DNA from: Labyrinthula sp. Ha
Taxonomy: Eukaryota > Sar > Bigyra > Labyrinthulida > Labyrinthulaceae
DNA: 64,000 bases
Assembly: GCA_015227615.1 (NCBI GenBank)
Contig: JAALGZ010000064.1
Coordinates: forward strand, 1-64,000
Reading direction: 5' to 3'
Both the position numbers and the translations under genes were made by a program. Positions 45,001-54,416 of the stretch are shown here, piece by piece. A model generated the notes under the pieces. The model was not told the origin of the DNA. It was given only the letters and a program-made list of their open reading frames with translations, and ran no database searches. Each line of letters begins with the position of its first letter. Position 1 is the stretch's first letter.

Positions 45001-47132
45001 TAAACAACTCACCTTCCACAATTAAAGCAGGGTATAGCCCGAATGAGTTATTTTTAAATACCAGAGTCCTTAATGGTATTGAAATGCTTTTGGATGAGGA
45101 CACAATATATGTTCCGATGAAAAATGAAGTGAGACGACCCAAGAATATTGATACAGTAATAAATAAATGCTTGGAGATAAGGCGGTTATGGGAGTCCAAG
45201 TTAAATGAGGCATATGAATTAACGAAACTTCGAAGAGATAAACAGAACAATAGAATGAATGACAGATTCAGGCCAAGTACGCTGCAATTTATGCCCTCCG
45301 AATGGGTACTATGCAGCAAAGCTGGAACTTTGGCGGCACGAGACAAAACGAAACCGATCTGGATTGGGCCATATAAGGTGATCAAGTCAATCCACAGGAA
45401 CACTTATCTCGTAACCGATTTATTAGGCAAGGACATGATTGTGCACGCTTCGAGGCTATGGCCATATGCTCCCCCTGAATTCGAACCAGCGGAACAGCTA
45501 GTTAAACTATTTCAAGTGGACAAAGCAGATCTTGAGGTAGAAAAATTGTTAGACGTGCAGTTTGAACAACGTCAATGGTGGCTTTTGGTTAAATGGTATG
45601 GATTTGATGAGGCTGATAACTCGTGGGAACCCCTATCCCCTTTAGCTGAGGATATTCCCGAAGTGGTTGAAGATTTTCTGTTAGAAATGAACACTAAGAA
45701 TTCTAAAAGAGCCTTGAAGAAGTTTTACTCGCTAACGAAAAAGAAAGCTAGTCACAGTATAAAGGCACTCTTTGAAGGTAACCCAAACTATCCTACACGG
45801 TCACCTGGATGGTTACCGATTGAAAAACAAATCCTCAGGATCCTGATTGCCAAGTTTGGTTGTGGAAATTGGAGTGAAATGATGGCACAAAATGCTTTAC
45901 CAGGGAAAAACAAGCAGCAATTAATAACTCAAGCTCAGAAGATACTATTTCGTCAAGCTATTGTCGCATACAAAGGCATACATTTGGATATTTATAGGGT
46001 TGGTAAAGCGAACAGATCTCTTTCAGATAAATATATTGTGAACAAGACCCCTTATTTAGATGAGTTCAAGCTTTTAAGATGGTGCTTCAACGCGATAAGA
46101 TTCACTTTGGACGACGATATATTACTGAATCTCAAGATACCTTTTTTCAGGAGGGGGAAAGATTTATTTACTATAGAAGTTCTTCGAAATCTAGAGGCAA
46201 TTGAGGAATTTGATGATTTTTATCCACATGCGGGATCATATGAAGAAACGCTCTCCTGGGTATGGTTTGGATATGAAGTAAATAGAGCTCTCAAAGGAGA
46301 TGAAGAACAAGTCATCAGGTGGTATAATGAAAATAAGAAGGACATCTTGGAGCGTTTCAAGAATAACTTACCAGAAAACACAAAGTTGGTGCAAGGTTTG
46401 GAAATGGACTTCGATCAGTTTCATTTTACCTTTTCCCTTAGGGACAGGAACATATATGAGGTAGAGGCCAGAAATGAACGTGACGTCAGGAGAGCCACAT
46501 TGTATTACGTTCCAGATGAAGCAAGAGTGCTTAACGCAGATGTTCTTCACCCAGATTTCAAAATGATATATACTGAATTTATGACTATCTCTCCAACAGT
46601 TATCATAATGGATCCGCCTTGGAAAATTGGATCTAAGGAGCCTACGCGTGGTGGCTCTTTAAACTACCACTGCTTTTCGGACAAAGACCTCCTTACTTTT
46701 GATTTTTCTTACTTTCAATCAACGGGATTTTTGTTACTATGGATCGTAAACTCTAAAAGGCATATAGCCGAGAAAATGATATCGACAAATGGCTATAAAA
46801 TACTGGACTCAGTGGTATGGGTCAAAGTTAGTAAACAAAACAAATTACAAATTGGGCCTGGATACTATTTAAGGCACGCATCAGAAATATGCTTGTTATG
46901 TGGTAAAGGCAACTACCGATCACTGATGTCGCATGGTCAGGTAGTAAATGTAATGTTTGAGCAACGAAGAAATCACTCTCAGAAGCCAGATGCTATATAC
47001 GAGTTGGCTATGAAGTTGGTGCCCAAAGGACCTTATCTGGATGTTTTCGCACGCTTCTCCAATGTCCGCAGCCATTGGAGTTCAATAGGGTTAGAAGTTA
47101 CGCCATCCCTTACAGGTGCCCATTTCAACTAA
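42075..47132 (+). CDS. Element B pol with chromodomain, SANT and MT-A70
   Basis: One open frame of about 1685 residues. Reverse transcriptase motifs are WRMVVDMKLLN near residue 276, FDILSGFDYL and the catalytic WIDD near 383. RNase H starts near 540 (CVFMDASIYFW) and includes FTDHRNL. The integrase zinc-binding part (HNHLANNH, CLHC) lies near 776-820. The D,D,E core has HADF near 846, YTDNG near 902 and GTAEIS near 939. A chromodomain follows near 1150-1205 (WLLVKWYGFDEADNSWEPLS), then a SANT/Myb-like domain near 1245-1297 (KFGCGNWSEM, LPGKNKQQ). An MT-A70 domain fills the last 180 residues, with the catalytic MDPPW near 1512 and a final QKPDAIYELAMKLVPKG segment. Chromodomains are known to guide Ty3-type integration to modified histones; a methyltransferase at this place is not something I know from the family. 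Confidence 0.93.
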   Translation: MGLGKEAYRVLPWEPPVYDVAVDKTGPTAGESTNLLNDDSWERFKKSICPPLEEYNMDNNEVFSEKARMLGAFIVEDDIYEPETIFAIRASDNMKKMELKNKSNDDKIKEFQELNHAENDPVFIDSIERDVNVHLKKEQGFGENIDLRSEEEEKLFLERDEQDVLKAIDAKIQEISGLDEGRLSQLKDTLLRNSRAFGLKSSPARMSRMDPIICFLKDEKAEIISQPRWMGLHKMEVLRNKLKSMVDRELIRPTKNPMYGSPAFLVPKPGRPGEWRMVVDMKLLNSHTRKTPLIMPNLEQQVSFTKGATVFGSFDILSGFDYLPVAENSRKYFTIVTYFGCYEMCGSPQGWVNTPQLFQNRMLTDILRPLDLFAKTSNGVIQWIDDTLLFSESFEKYILLLDAFLNKLTQLNLRLNISKCSFYDTEAIWCGRTINRFGWRFSEKYYNKILETPRPTFAHELAQVLYLCNWLGPSIPRLAELRDFFSPMLPAERSMKELKKMNITLEWNPELELRWEELLKELNESSKRNMAQYSKEMNLCVFMDASIYFWAFILTSCENANPADDDCKVALEDQVHSPLFFLSGKFQGPQIGWHISAKELYPLVHVFKRLPYLILGQDKRLTVFTDHRNLIFILHPEWNPKTAYLDRLYRWSLLFQQVDMTVRHIPGKKNVLADLVSRWGNPGYPQHLESIDSGKTNSLGIVATLSGGTFNEKELDKGRISFLNPYYIHSWEKISYSDVLEAQKEANIVSADSVERDLKYKNGKLIIPTSLVIKLMLHNHLANNHASIKEEERTLQSFKLKLPKGTTTLDLIKRIRNNCLHCGVKSKLIRRSLNMSPLSKIPREIIHADFLYINKFTHYLVLTDNATRKIYLRHCTSDTAEIVATALLEFVGNFQLLENFTLYTDNGSYFAGRVLEEISKLLKFTRSFSVQFAPWTNGTAEISNSKIIRVIRSLRSEFRLYEEEIGKLTGVIMNVINNSPSTIKAGYSPNELFLNTRVLNGIEMLLDEDTIYVPMKNEVRRPKNIDTVINKCLEIRRLWESKLNEAYELTKLRRDKQNNRMNDRFRPSTLQFMPSEWVLCSKAGTLAARDKTKPIWIGPYKVIKSIHRNTYLVTDLLGKDMIVHASRLWPYAPPEFEPAEQLVKLFQVDKADLEVEKLLDVQFEQRQWWLLVKWYGFDEADNSWEPLSPLAEDIPEVVEDFLLEMNTKNSKRALKKFYSLTKKKASHSIKALFEGNPNYPTRSPGWLPIEKQILRILIAKFGCGNWSEMMAQNALPGKNKQQLITQAQKILFRQAIVAYKGIHLDIYRVGKANRSLSDKYIVNKTPYLDEFKLLRWCFNAIRFTLDDDILLNLKIPFFRRGKDLFTIEVLRNLEAIEEFDDFYPHAGSYEETLSWVWFGYEVNRALKGDEEQVIRWYNENKKDILERFKNNLPENTKLVQGLEMDFDQFHFTFSLRDRNIYEVEARNERDVRRATLYYVPDEARVLNADVLHPDFKMIYTEFMTISPTVIIMDPPWKIGSKEPTRGGSLNYHCFSDKDLLTFDFSYFQSTGFLLLWIVNSKRHIAEKMISTNGYKILDSVVWVKVSKQNKLQIGPGYYLRHASEICLLCGKGNYRSLMSHGQVVNVMFEQRRNHSQKPDAIYELAMKLVPKGPYLDVFARFSNVRSHWSSIGLEVTPSLTGAHFN

Positions 47133-47145
47133 TTATATCTTCCTT

Positions 47146-47156
47146 GAGAGGGGGAA
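47146..47156 (+). other. Polypurine tract of element B
   Basis: GAGAGGGGGAA lies immediately before the 3' LTR. This is the standard plus-strand primer position. Confidence 0.8.
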
Positions 47157-47283
47157 TGATGTAAGCCGTTATAATATTGTAGCTCGATTGTAATATATAC
47201 GTTAGAGAGTCTTAAGAGATAATTTGAAATACAGAAGTTACAAAGTTTACAAATATTCATAAGACCCTTTGGACTATAAATCA
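47157..47283 (+). repeat. 3' LTR of element B
   Basis: 127 bp, identical to the 5' copy, followed by the CTAG duplication. Confidence 0.93.
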
Positions 47284-47287
47284 CTAG

Positions 47288-47603
47288 CTATAGAAAGAAT
47301 CAGAAGCAATAATCGTTAATGAATTGAAGAAAAAATTCCCAAGAATATACAATCCTTCATGGAAAGGTTAAAAACTTCCTAAAGGATAAATTTATGAATA
47401 GAAGGTTATTTAAACGCACTAATGAGAGATAAAAAACTGCATAGTCTCATAAAACATATTCTTATGTTTCCCATCTCAAACTTCAAACGCTTTTTGACAG
47501 ATCTTTATATCAGCTATTTTGGAAAACTTTACAAACCAATGAGCTAGCACTATGGCGAGGATAAGCCATAGCTTCCTAAGATGTAATAAGAGCAAAACTA
47601 AGC
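47288..47603. other. Short gap, no feature seen
   Basis: AT-rich spacer between element B and the kinase gene's 3' end. Confidence 0.5.
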
Positions 47604-48794
47604 TCATATAAACTTATAGTTATGGGGTATCACAGGTTCAAGAAGTTCTTTTCGCCTCTCTTCGCTAGACCATGGATATAAGCAAACACATCGAGTTCTT
47701 CCAATGTAATTAAACGTCATGCTTCGCGAAACAAAGTGACACACAAGATATTTAGCTTCTGAGAAGAATAGGGACTTGGTTACTAATTTTTTGTTTACGA
47801 AGCTATTCCAATTTTCCCTATGTGTATTCAAAATGGGAAAATTTAAAAGCTCAGATGCCGAAGGTCGGTGTTGAGGAATGGCTTCCATCATACGTTTCAA
47901 CAACTTCAGCGGTTCTTCCTTTCCGTAATCGCTTCTTGGGAAGGAAGTTTCATATTCTTCCATCATTTCAGAAACCCAGTCTTTCTTTTCTTGAGCTGTA
48001 ATCATGGCAGGAGCTTTCTTGGTATTCATTAACTTTTTTGTCTTAACTCCTGTAAGTACTTGAGCTAAAGTTACTCCTAGAGAGTAAATATCGGTCTTTG
48101 ATGTGACTTCATTGAGTCCAATTTGTTCTGGCGAAGCATACATAAAAGTTCCACGAACAAAATTAAATTGTAAAGGTTTTTCTGCCTTGAGTACTAACCC
48201 AAAGTCACACAATTTTGGGATGCCCTCCACGTCTAACAGTATGTTAGAAGGTTTTATATCTTGATGAATAAAACTTTTCTTATGAAGAAAGGATAAGGCG
48301 TGAATTATTGGATATATTACATGCATGGCCATAGGAAAAGATAAAACATCTCTACGTGATATTGCATCTTTTCCAAAGAGAAAAAATTCATGCACAAAAT
48401 CTATCAAACCAACAGGACAGAGTTCCATATAAAGATAAGTATAACTCAGGGAGTAAAAAGAATTATAATACCTTACAATAAATGGGTTTATTTGAGCTTC
48501 TTTTAGGCATCTAATTTCTGTTCTCGCAGATAACTTTTTAGTGTAATTTTCTTCCCCTGTAAGAAGATCATAAAGTTTCCAATACAAACCTGTTTTGATA
48601 AGTTTAACTGCCATATGAGTATCATATTTATTGAAACGTTTATCAAACCAATAAACACTTCCTCCTCCACCCTCTCCAAGTTGCTTCAAGTTTCTTGTAC
48701 GAATCCAGTGAGGTGTCTTTATTCTTCTTACAGTCATATTTAGTACAAACTCAAACGTTGGACTAATCAGAAGCAAATAGCATGAATGGGCCAT
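47604..48794 (-). CDS. Ser/Thr protein kinase, eIF2-alpha-kinase-like
   Basis: A 396-residue frame with a full kinase domain. It has a Gly-rich loop LGEGGGGSVY (about residues 40-50), the ATP-binding Lys in MAVKLIK, a conserved helix-C Glu in RTEIRCLKEA, catalytic loop HQDIKPSNILLD, DFG in LCDFGLVL and activation-segment end MYASPEQ. It continues with SKTDIYSLGVTLAQVL and RPSASELLNFP. The catalytic loop has HQD where most kinases have HRD; the catalytic Asp, the Lys and the Asn are kept, so activity is plausible. SPEQ with DIYSLGV is typical of the GCN2/PKR/PERK group, but no regulatory domain is attached. The start is the ATG at 48794; an inner ATG (MTVRRIKTPHW) about 20 residues on is an alternative. 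No introns are needed. Confidence 0.9.
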   Translation of the reverse strand: MAHSCYLLLISPTFEFVLNMTVRRIKTPHWIRTRNLKQLGEGGGGSVYWFDKRFNKYDTHMAVKLIKTGLYWKLYDLLTGEENYTKKLSARTEIRCLKEAQINPFIVRYYNSFYSLSYTYLYMELCPVGLIDFVHEFFLFGKDAISRRDVLSFPMAMHVIYPIIHALSFLHKKSFIHQDIKPSNILLDVEGIPKLCDFGLVLKAEKPLQFNFVRGTFMYASPEQIGLNEVTSKTDIYSLGVTLAQVLTGVKTKKLMNTKKAPAMITAQEKKDWVSEMMEEYETSFPRSDYGKEEPLKLLKRMMEAIPQHRPSASELLNFPILNTHRENWNSFVNKKLVTKSLFFSEAKYLVCHFVSRSMTFNYIGRTRCVCLYPWSSEERRKELLEPVIPHNYKFI

Positions 48795-49129
48795 ATGTCC
48801 CAGTTTGATTTCTTGTTCCGGTACTAGAATCTTAGTTAGCTTAGGTATTAATTGGGAGTGATTCCAAACGATGGGTGGGATTTGATTTATTGATAATTTA
48901 TCAATAGTAAATATACTGCTGTTTTTCCTATTGACCGATTCTGATAATTCACAAATCTTTTTGATAGATTATTGATAATCTAATAATAATAAATAATAAA
49001 TTGGGCGACATGGCCTTTGGCCAGGTGCTCAAAGAAGTACATATTTCATTTTGCCATCACATGGAATTAGTCTTTCTTATCGTACTTACCGTTAACTATA
49101 GTAAATTAAAATGCCCAAATTTTGATTAC
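48795..49129. other. Kinase upstream region
   Basis: AT-rich flank holding a perfect 9-bp inverted repeat with a 1-bp centre (TATTGATAATTTATCAATA, 48888-48906), about 95-110 bases upstream of the kinase start. It could be a regulatory site or chance in AT-rich DNA. Confidence 0.4.
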
Positions 49130-51690
49130 CGTTATTAACGATAAAAAATGTTAATTAACGATAATTAGCGGAAAATCAACGTTTAGAAGAATTAACGACA
49201 ACTTTCGGAACTCCCAAAATTTCTTAAAAATTTAATATTCTGTCCCAAATCATGTGTTCACAATATATTATGTTAATATTCTTTATTTAAAGGAATAAAA
49301 TTGAAGTAACCTGACTCGGAAGTAGAGGCAACATAGAAGCAACATCATGTGAAAATTATTCAAGATGAACATTTTCCTATGACTACTAACCTTACCCTTG
49401 AAATCACGTTAATCCAAGCTCAAAATAAACCCCTAGAGAGTAGAAAAATATTTCAAATCTCTATTCTAAGTAATTTTAAAGAATTAATTCTACTTGCTGA
49501 GAGAAAATGCAACTGAGAAAATAGAGGCAATACCTTGAACATAGCAAAAATTTTGCATAATCTTCATGAAGGAATGCTTGAAACATGGCTTAAACAGTTT
49601 TTCAGAAACAATTTAAAAAACCATTGGAAAGGAATCCCCCCATTTCTTATACACTCAAAAAAACGATTTCAGTTTTTAAGAAGTTATTCACGAGTAATGT
49701 ACGTCCTAATATCCGAATATCAAGGCAAAATTTAGAATATGAAGATTTTCCGCAGTAAAAGCCGTTTTTTTTCAGTCAATACTTCGTCTTTTAAAATTAA
49801 ATAAAATTCTAAGACACTTTAAACATTAGTTTCTAATATATCATTGCTTTTCCATTCTCTTTTACTTTAAAGTACTGGGGTTAAGCTGCGTCTTTCTATA
49901 TTTCAAGAATATTGGTCAATTTCAAGTCATGTTTTTGTTTCTTTTTTATTTCGCTTATTTTTATGTAAAGCTCTATTATAGCTTATATATGTTATTTTCA
50001 AAACTATTTCTACCTGCTGATTCTCTTTTTTTATATCTGGGGACTGGAAGATGCTTTTCTGTTCTGTTCTTTTCATCTCAAGCTATATTTTAAGTGAATT
50101 TTTAAATAATTGGAAAGTTTGTTTTCCAGTAAATGTTTCAAATTATTAAAAGCAAAAGAAAATTTTAGAAACATCTTTTAAACATCTCTCTAGCTATATT
50201 GGTTAGTATATGGTCTGAAATGATTAAATTCATGCAGAACACAGAATACCACCAAAATATAGCTCATTAATTTTATATCGATCAGAAAACAATGAAGAAA
50301 AAGGTTACACCACCTCTGTAAACTGTCAACGTTAGTTTTTATATTCAACTTTTACCTAGTAGTAAGTAACAGTGTTTTATGGCTCTTGTTATTACAGGGT
50401 GTTGAAAACTTTATCAGCGATTTTTTCAGAAATGCAGTATAATGGCCATATAATCAACAATACCTTTTCAACTCTTCTACAAAGCTCAAAACATATTCCA
50501 AACTTAACCTAGCACTTTATCACATAGAAATTTAGAGGATTAAAACTATATAAAGTATAAAAAAAACACGATTACTGAAAATAACGCAAATAGTATTTCG
50601 TTGTTTTTGTCACGAAATCTTTCTCAAATACAATATTATTACCCACAATGTGTTTCACATTAAAAAAACTTTCCAACCATGTGTTTTATCAATGTATTTG
50701 ATAAGGATGAGTACTTTAAACCCTAAGAAGGTTAATTTTAAAGATCCTTTTCACTATGTTTACAGATCTTTAAAAAAACATACATTAAAACGTAACATCA
50801 TGAAGAACAACTCTATAGATAATTTAATTCTTCTCAGACCCTTAGTGTTCACTATACCTAATTTTGAAAGCCATTTCTTAGGATATTTTTTCTCTATTTA
50901 ATTGTAACTGAGCTAAACTTCACTCAGAAAAGTCAAATGTTGAAAATCTGCACACCTCAAAATACGAAATCACTCAGTTTTGCTGTAATCCTGCAAACTT
51001 TTGTACTAGGGAGTCCCAAAAAAACTAAAAAAAAACACAACCTGTAACCTTTAATTCTGTTTTTTAGGATATTTTTAATGTTGTTTTTAACAAAAGTTGA
51101 TATTGAGCTAAAATGCTGTTCTTATCAACATCAATCCGTGTAATACCTCGAGAAATACTCGTCTAGAGCCGAAACAGACCTCACCAGTCGAGAGAACGGG
51201 TAAATTTAGGTCTAAAAACAACTTTGTTTGAGAATTGAAGCATTCTGCATAGACTTCCTAACAATGTATCCTATTTCCAAGATCTCAGAAACTCTGAAAA
51301 AGGATACTCTTAAATGTTAAATATTCCTGAATGGGTGATACCATGTAACAAAACATCTTGAAAAATGGTAGTCACACAGATGTATTGATGACTTAGGGTA
51401 TCTAAGGGTTTTGTTCATGGAGAATCCAGGAACCTCCCTATTAATCTCTACAATAGTTATTTGACATAATTTAACTTTACTACAAACTCAACTTTAAAAT
51501 AGCTAAAACTGAACTAGTAATAGTTCAAATATCAAGAACTTTGACTCTAACCTTATCTAGATTCCCTTTACAGTAATTTGAAAAAAAAATAAACTTTGAA
51601 GCTTTTTTTGATTTTAATTATACAAATCTCTGTCATATTATTGCAAATTCCTATATAAAAATACATTTTTTTACTTTTAAATATGATAAA
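49130..51690 (+). repeat. Dispersed non-coding repeat, copy 2
   Basis: The same-orientation partner of 20240-22770, aligned over about 2.5 kb with many indels. Both copies are preceded by a patch rich in TAACGATA/AACGTTA words (49085-49195 here). Open frames inside it are short and not shared with copy 1 in a conserved way. Confidence 0.7.
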
Positions 51691-52059
51691 TTGTTCAAAA
51701 ACACATATTAATTGGCGTGAAAAATATCACTAGTAATTAAGAAAGGTGCACGGTTTTATTTTTTGAAAAAATTATTATTGTGGTCGATTTTTTTTTACGT
51801 ATTTATGGAAGAAAAACGATATTTTTGGTCTGCAAAGTTAAACACCTTCCTCTTCTTTTGTGAAAATATACCTAGTATTATTTTAAGGATAAAACCATAC
51901 CTTTTGGTAATATATCTTTTTGAATTTTTTAGTAGGAGTTGCCTATCCAGTTACGTACTTTTTATTACGAATACATTCTTGGAGTACTGAAACACACAAT
52001 AAGTATCCATAATATATACCAACTGAAACACATCAAATAAAAGGATAAAGGGACGAACT
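51691..52059. other. AT-rich gap
   Basis: No supported feature. Confidence 0.4.
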
Positions 52060-52311
52060 GTGCAAGCAACCGGTAAAGAGTCTCCGGAAAAACAAAGCAC
52101 TTCACAGTTAGAAGCAGAAGAAGTTGAGGTAGAAAAAAGGTTGAAGCTGAAGAAGAATCAGAGAAGAACGAGGAAAGCGTTCTACAGTGGAGTTGAGTTT
52201 AAGGGTAACCTAAATTCAGAAAGAAACAAGAGCAAATTGAAAGCTCTAAAGTTTCTAAAAGAAATTCCTGAGTCTGTTTTAGAAGATTTTGATAAACTTA
52301 ATATTGTATAG
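52060..52311 (+). CDS. Possible small charged protein or exon
   Basis: An 83-codon open frame with protein-like composition: an acidic Gln/Glu-rich start, a basic middle (RLKLKKNQRRTRKAFYSG) and a Leu/Glu helix (LKFLKEIPESVLEDFDKLN). It has no ATG and would start at GTG, so if real it is probably a later exon after a small intron. I recognise no family. Confidence 0.3.
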   Translation: MQATGKESPEKQSTSQLEAEEVEVEKRLKLKKNQRRTRKAFYSGVEFKGNLNSERNKSKLKALKFLKEIPESVLEDFDKLNIV

Positions 52312-54129
52312 ACTCTAACTAAATAAGAATTGTTTTTCGTATTTTCTATCTTCATATGTATTTATATTTATTGTCGTTTTATGTGCGTCTCTGTTGTGGC
52401 AGAGAAAACAACCTTCTTTTATGCTAAAAGGAGCGTTACCATTAAAAGCCCTATATTCTTAGACAAACTTCTTAGAACAACCAAACTACTTATCAACAAG
52501 TTATTGGAATCCAGTATACCTTCATTTCTACTATGTTGCTTTCTAATGTTAAAATTTTTAACTTTTCTTCTATTAAATAGGCCCCATATCTGAGCGATTC
52601 ATAACTACGTGCGGGGTTTAATACCACTCCAGACTGTACATGGTAAAATATGCACAAACTTTTAAGTATTTCATTAAGTAGCACAAGGAAAGAGAATAAA
52701 CCAACCTGGAAAAGAAATAGCCGAAAAAGCAGCAAGGACAAGATTCACGTTTTTTTTCTTATAGGATGAAGATAATCGGAAAGCAACAGGAAACTGGACT
52801 GGAAAAGCTAAATAAGATATAGATAGATATATAGAATATTTAAGAGACTTGTTTTTATTTCATAGTCAAAACAAGAATAAGTACAAAATCAAATGAAAAA
52901 ATATTCATCTCCACGTAAGATTAAGCAAAAAATGAACAAAGCAAATAAAATCAGTTTTACACAGAATACAATAGAAGAAATATAGGTTTTGCTCCCAGTT
53001 GAAGATCTCTCAAATGGAATGAAATGTATTAACGTTGTTGATGATGACAAGTTCAACTTGAAAATCCCATCAGCACTGGATAAAATGTCCGTAAAAAAGA
53101 AACATATAAGTTGAGAAGATTAAGCCGCAGAAAGTAACCGGAAAACCAAAAGTGATTTTCTCAAGTTAGAAGAGAATTTATGGGGAAGGAGCAGATGAAG
53201 GACGAGAACTTCACGCTCCGAAACGATTTGAGGAACTGAGGGAAGTTTTTTGAAGTTAAGGCAACATTTTAAAATTTAAGTTCCAATACGAATAAAAATG
53301 GTTTATGTTTGTTCTTGGTTTTGCCTTCTTAATTCTAAGATTCTGCCTAAGAACTGTTTCAAGTTAAAGAATGAAGAAAAGAATACTTTCCAGGCTTAAG
53401 ATTAGCGTCATAAATAGCAAAAACACTTTAAACTTCCTACTCCACAAGCTTTATCTTTTCATTTCTCAATAAGTTGTTCTCAAAAGTTTACTTGGTTCAC
53501 GCTTGAAAAATCAAATTTCCCAAAATTTTTAAAACTAAAGATAAGCTAACGTTACAACGCGTCATTAACACTTAACTAACGTTAGTTGCGAAAATCAAGA
53601 TATTATTTACGTGCAATTGTAATAACGTTAACATATCGTTACTTAACGTTTCAGTGCCAACGATAGTGATGTCCATTCCAAATAGTAATATTTATAACAA
53701 CATTGCAGAGTTCCAATACCATATCTCATGTTAACCATATTACGGTAAACGTCTAAAAATCATAGAATATTAAAACCCAAAACTTCAATATGGTAGAAAA
53801 GAACTGCAGACTCAGACATTCTATATCATAACGTTACAAACCAAAACTAAAACATGTTCTCGGTTTGCAGGTTAACTTTTTTTAGTACTTGTGTAAAATA
53901 ATTTATTAACTGTTATATTTCTGTTTTAATATTAATGTACTATGATAGCTATCTCCCTGTCTAGTGATGACTTTATGTTGCATGGTTAACAGTATAAACG
54001 AAATTTTCGCACTGAGATCAAAATATTCCACAAACAAAACACAAAAATTTGAATAAAAAGACCACGAACACGTTGAAAAAGAGTTCCAAGCAATTGATTT
54101 TCTACACATTTTAAATATTTTAAAGAAGT
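52312..54129. other. AT-rich region, no supported gene
   Basis: The only notable item is a cluster of AACGTTA words at 53543-53650, including the palindrome CTAACGTTAG. It resembles the patches beside the two copies of the dispersed repeat. Confidence 0.4.
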
Positions 54130-54189
54130 ATGACAATGGATTGGAAAACTTCATTTGAAAATGCTGTCTCCGGTTGCTGGAAAGAGCTT
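54130..54189 (+). pseudogene. First 20 codons of an unrecognised gene, cut by element C
   Basis: An ATG at 54130 (a second at 54136) opens a 20-codon frame that runs to the last base of the AGCTT target duplication. The continuing frame on the far side of element C (from 61235) is in the same phase. The insertion therefore appears to have landed inside a coding exon. The gene's function is unknown. Confidence 0.6.
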
Positions 54190-54416
54190 ATTGAGAGTTT
54201 TCCGTCCAGTAAATATACTCTTCTCTAGACGCGGCCGAGTAGCAGTCGTGTAGAGGTAAACGTGAAAAGTAAAAGTTTTGTTCTTTTGTGTTACCCTTAA
54301 TAACTTAAAAGTGTGTGTTCGCTAACTACTATGTAAACCAATGACGTGGCGCGGTGTAAATGTAAATAACGAAATATAAATAAGAGATATTCATAAAAAG
54401 GTAGCAAACCGTAACA
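54190..54416 (-). repeat. 3' LTR of element C
   Basis: 227 bp, about 98 percent identical to 61003-61229. On its strand it starts TGTTACGG and ends CTCTCAAT, ending in CAAT like element A. Confidence 0.9.

Larger units (their letters stand above)
40102..47283 (+). mobile_element. Ty3-like LTR element B with chromodomain, SANT and MT-A70; looks whole or nearly so
   Basis: This 7.2-kb element on the plus strand is bounded by two 127-bp LTRs (40102-40228 and 47157-47283) that read as identical. A 4-bp duplication, CTAG, flanks it (40098-40101 and 47284-47287). Parts in order are gag with a CCHC knuckle, protease, reverse transcriptase, RNase H, zinc-binding and core integrase, chromodomain, SANT/Myb-like domain and MT-A70 methyltransferase. 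A polypurine tract (GAGAGGGGGAA) directly precedes the 3' LTR. Identical LTRs make it the youngest insertion in the window. It looks whole, with at most one or two frame changes in the gag part, where such elements often use frameshifting or read-through. Confidence 0.95.

Noticed and set aside
40102-47283. Classification of the methyltransferase elements as DIRS-like
   Set aside because: DIRS elements have a tyrosine recombinase and a Dam-like methyltransferase. Here there are true LTRs, short target duplications, a D,D,E integrase in B and C, and an MT-A70 domain.
49535-50901. Small open frames within the dispersed repeat (49535-49735, 50650-50901)
   Set aside because: They are not conserved in the other repeat copy and have no motif.
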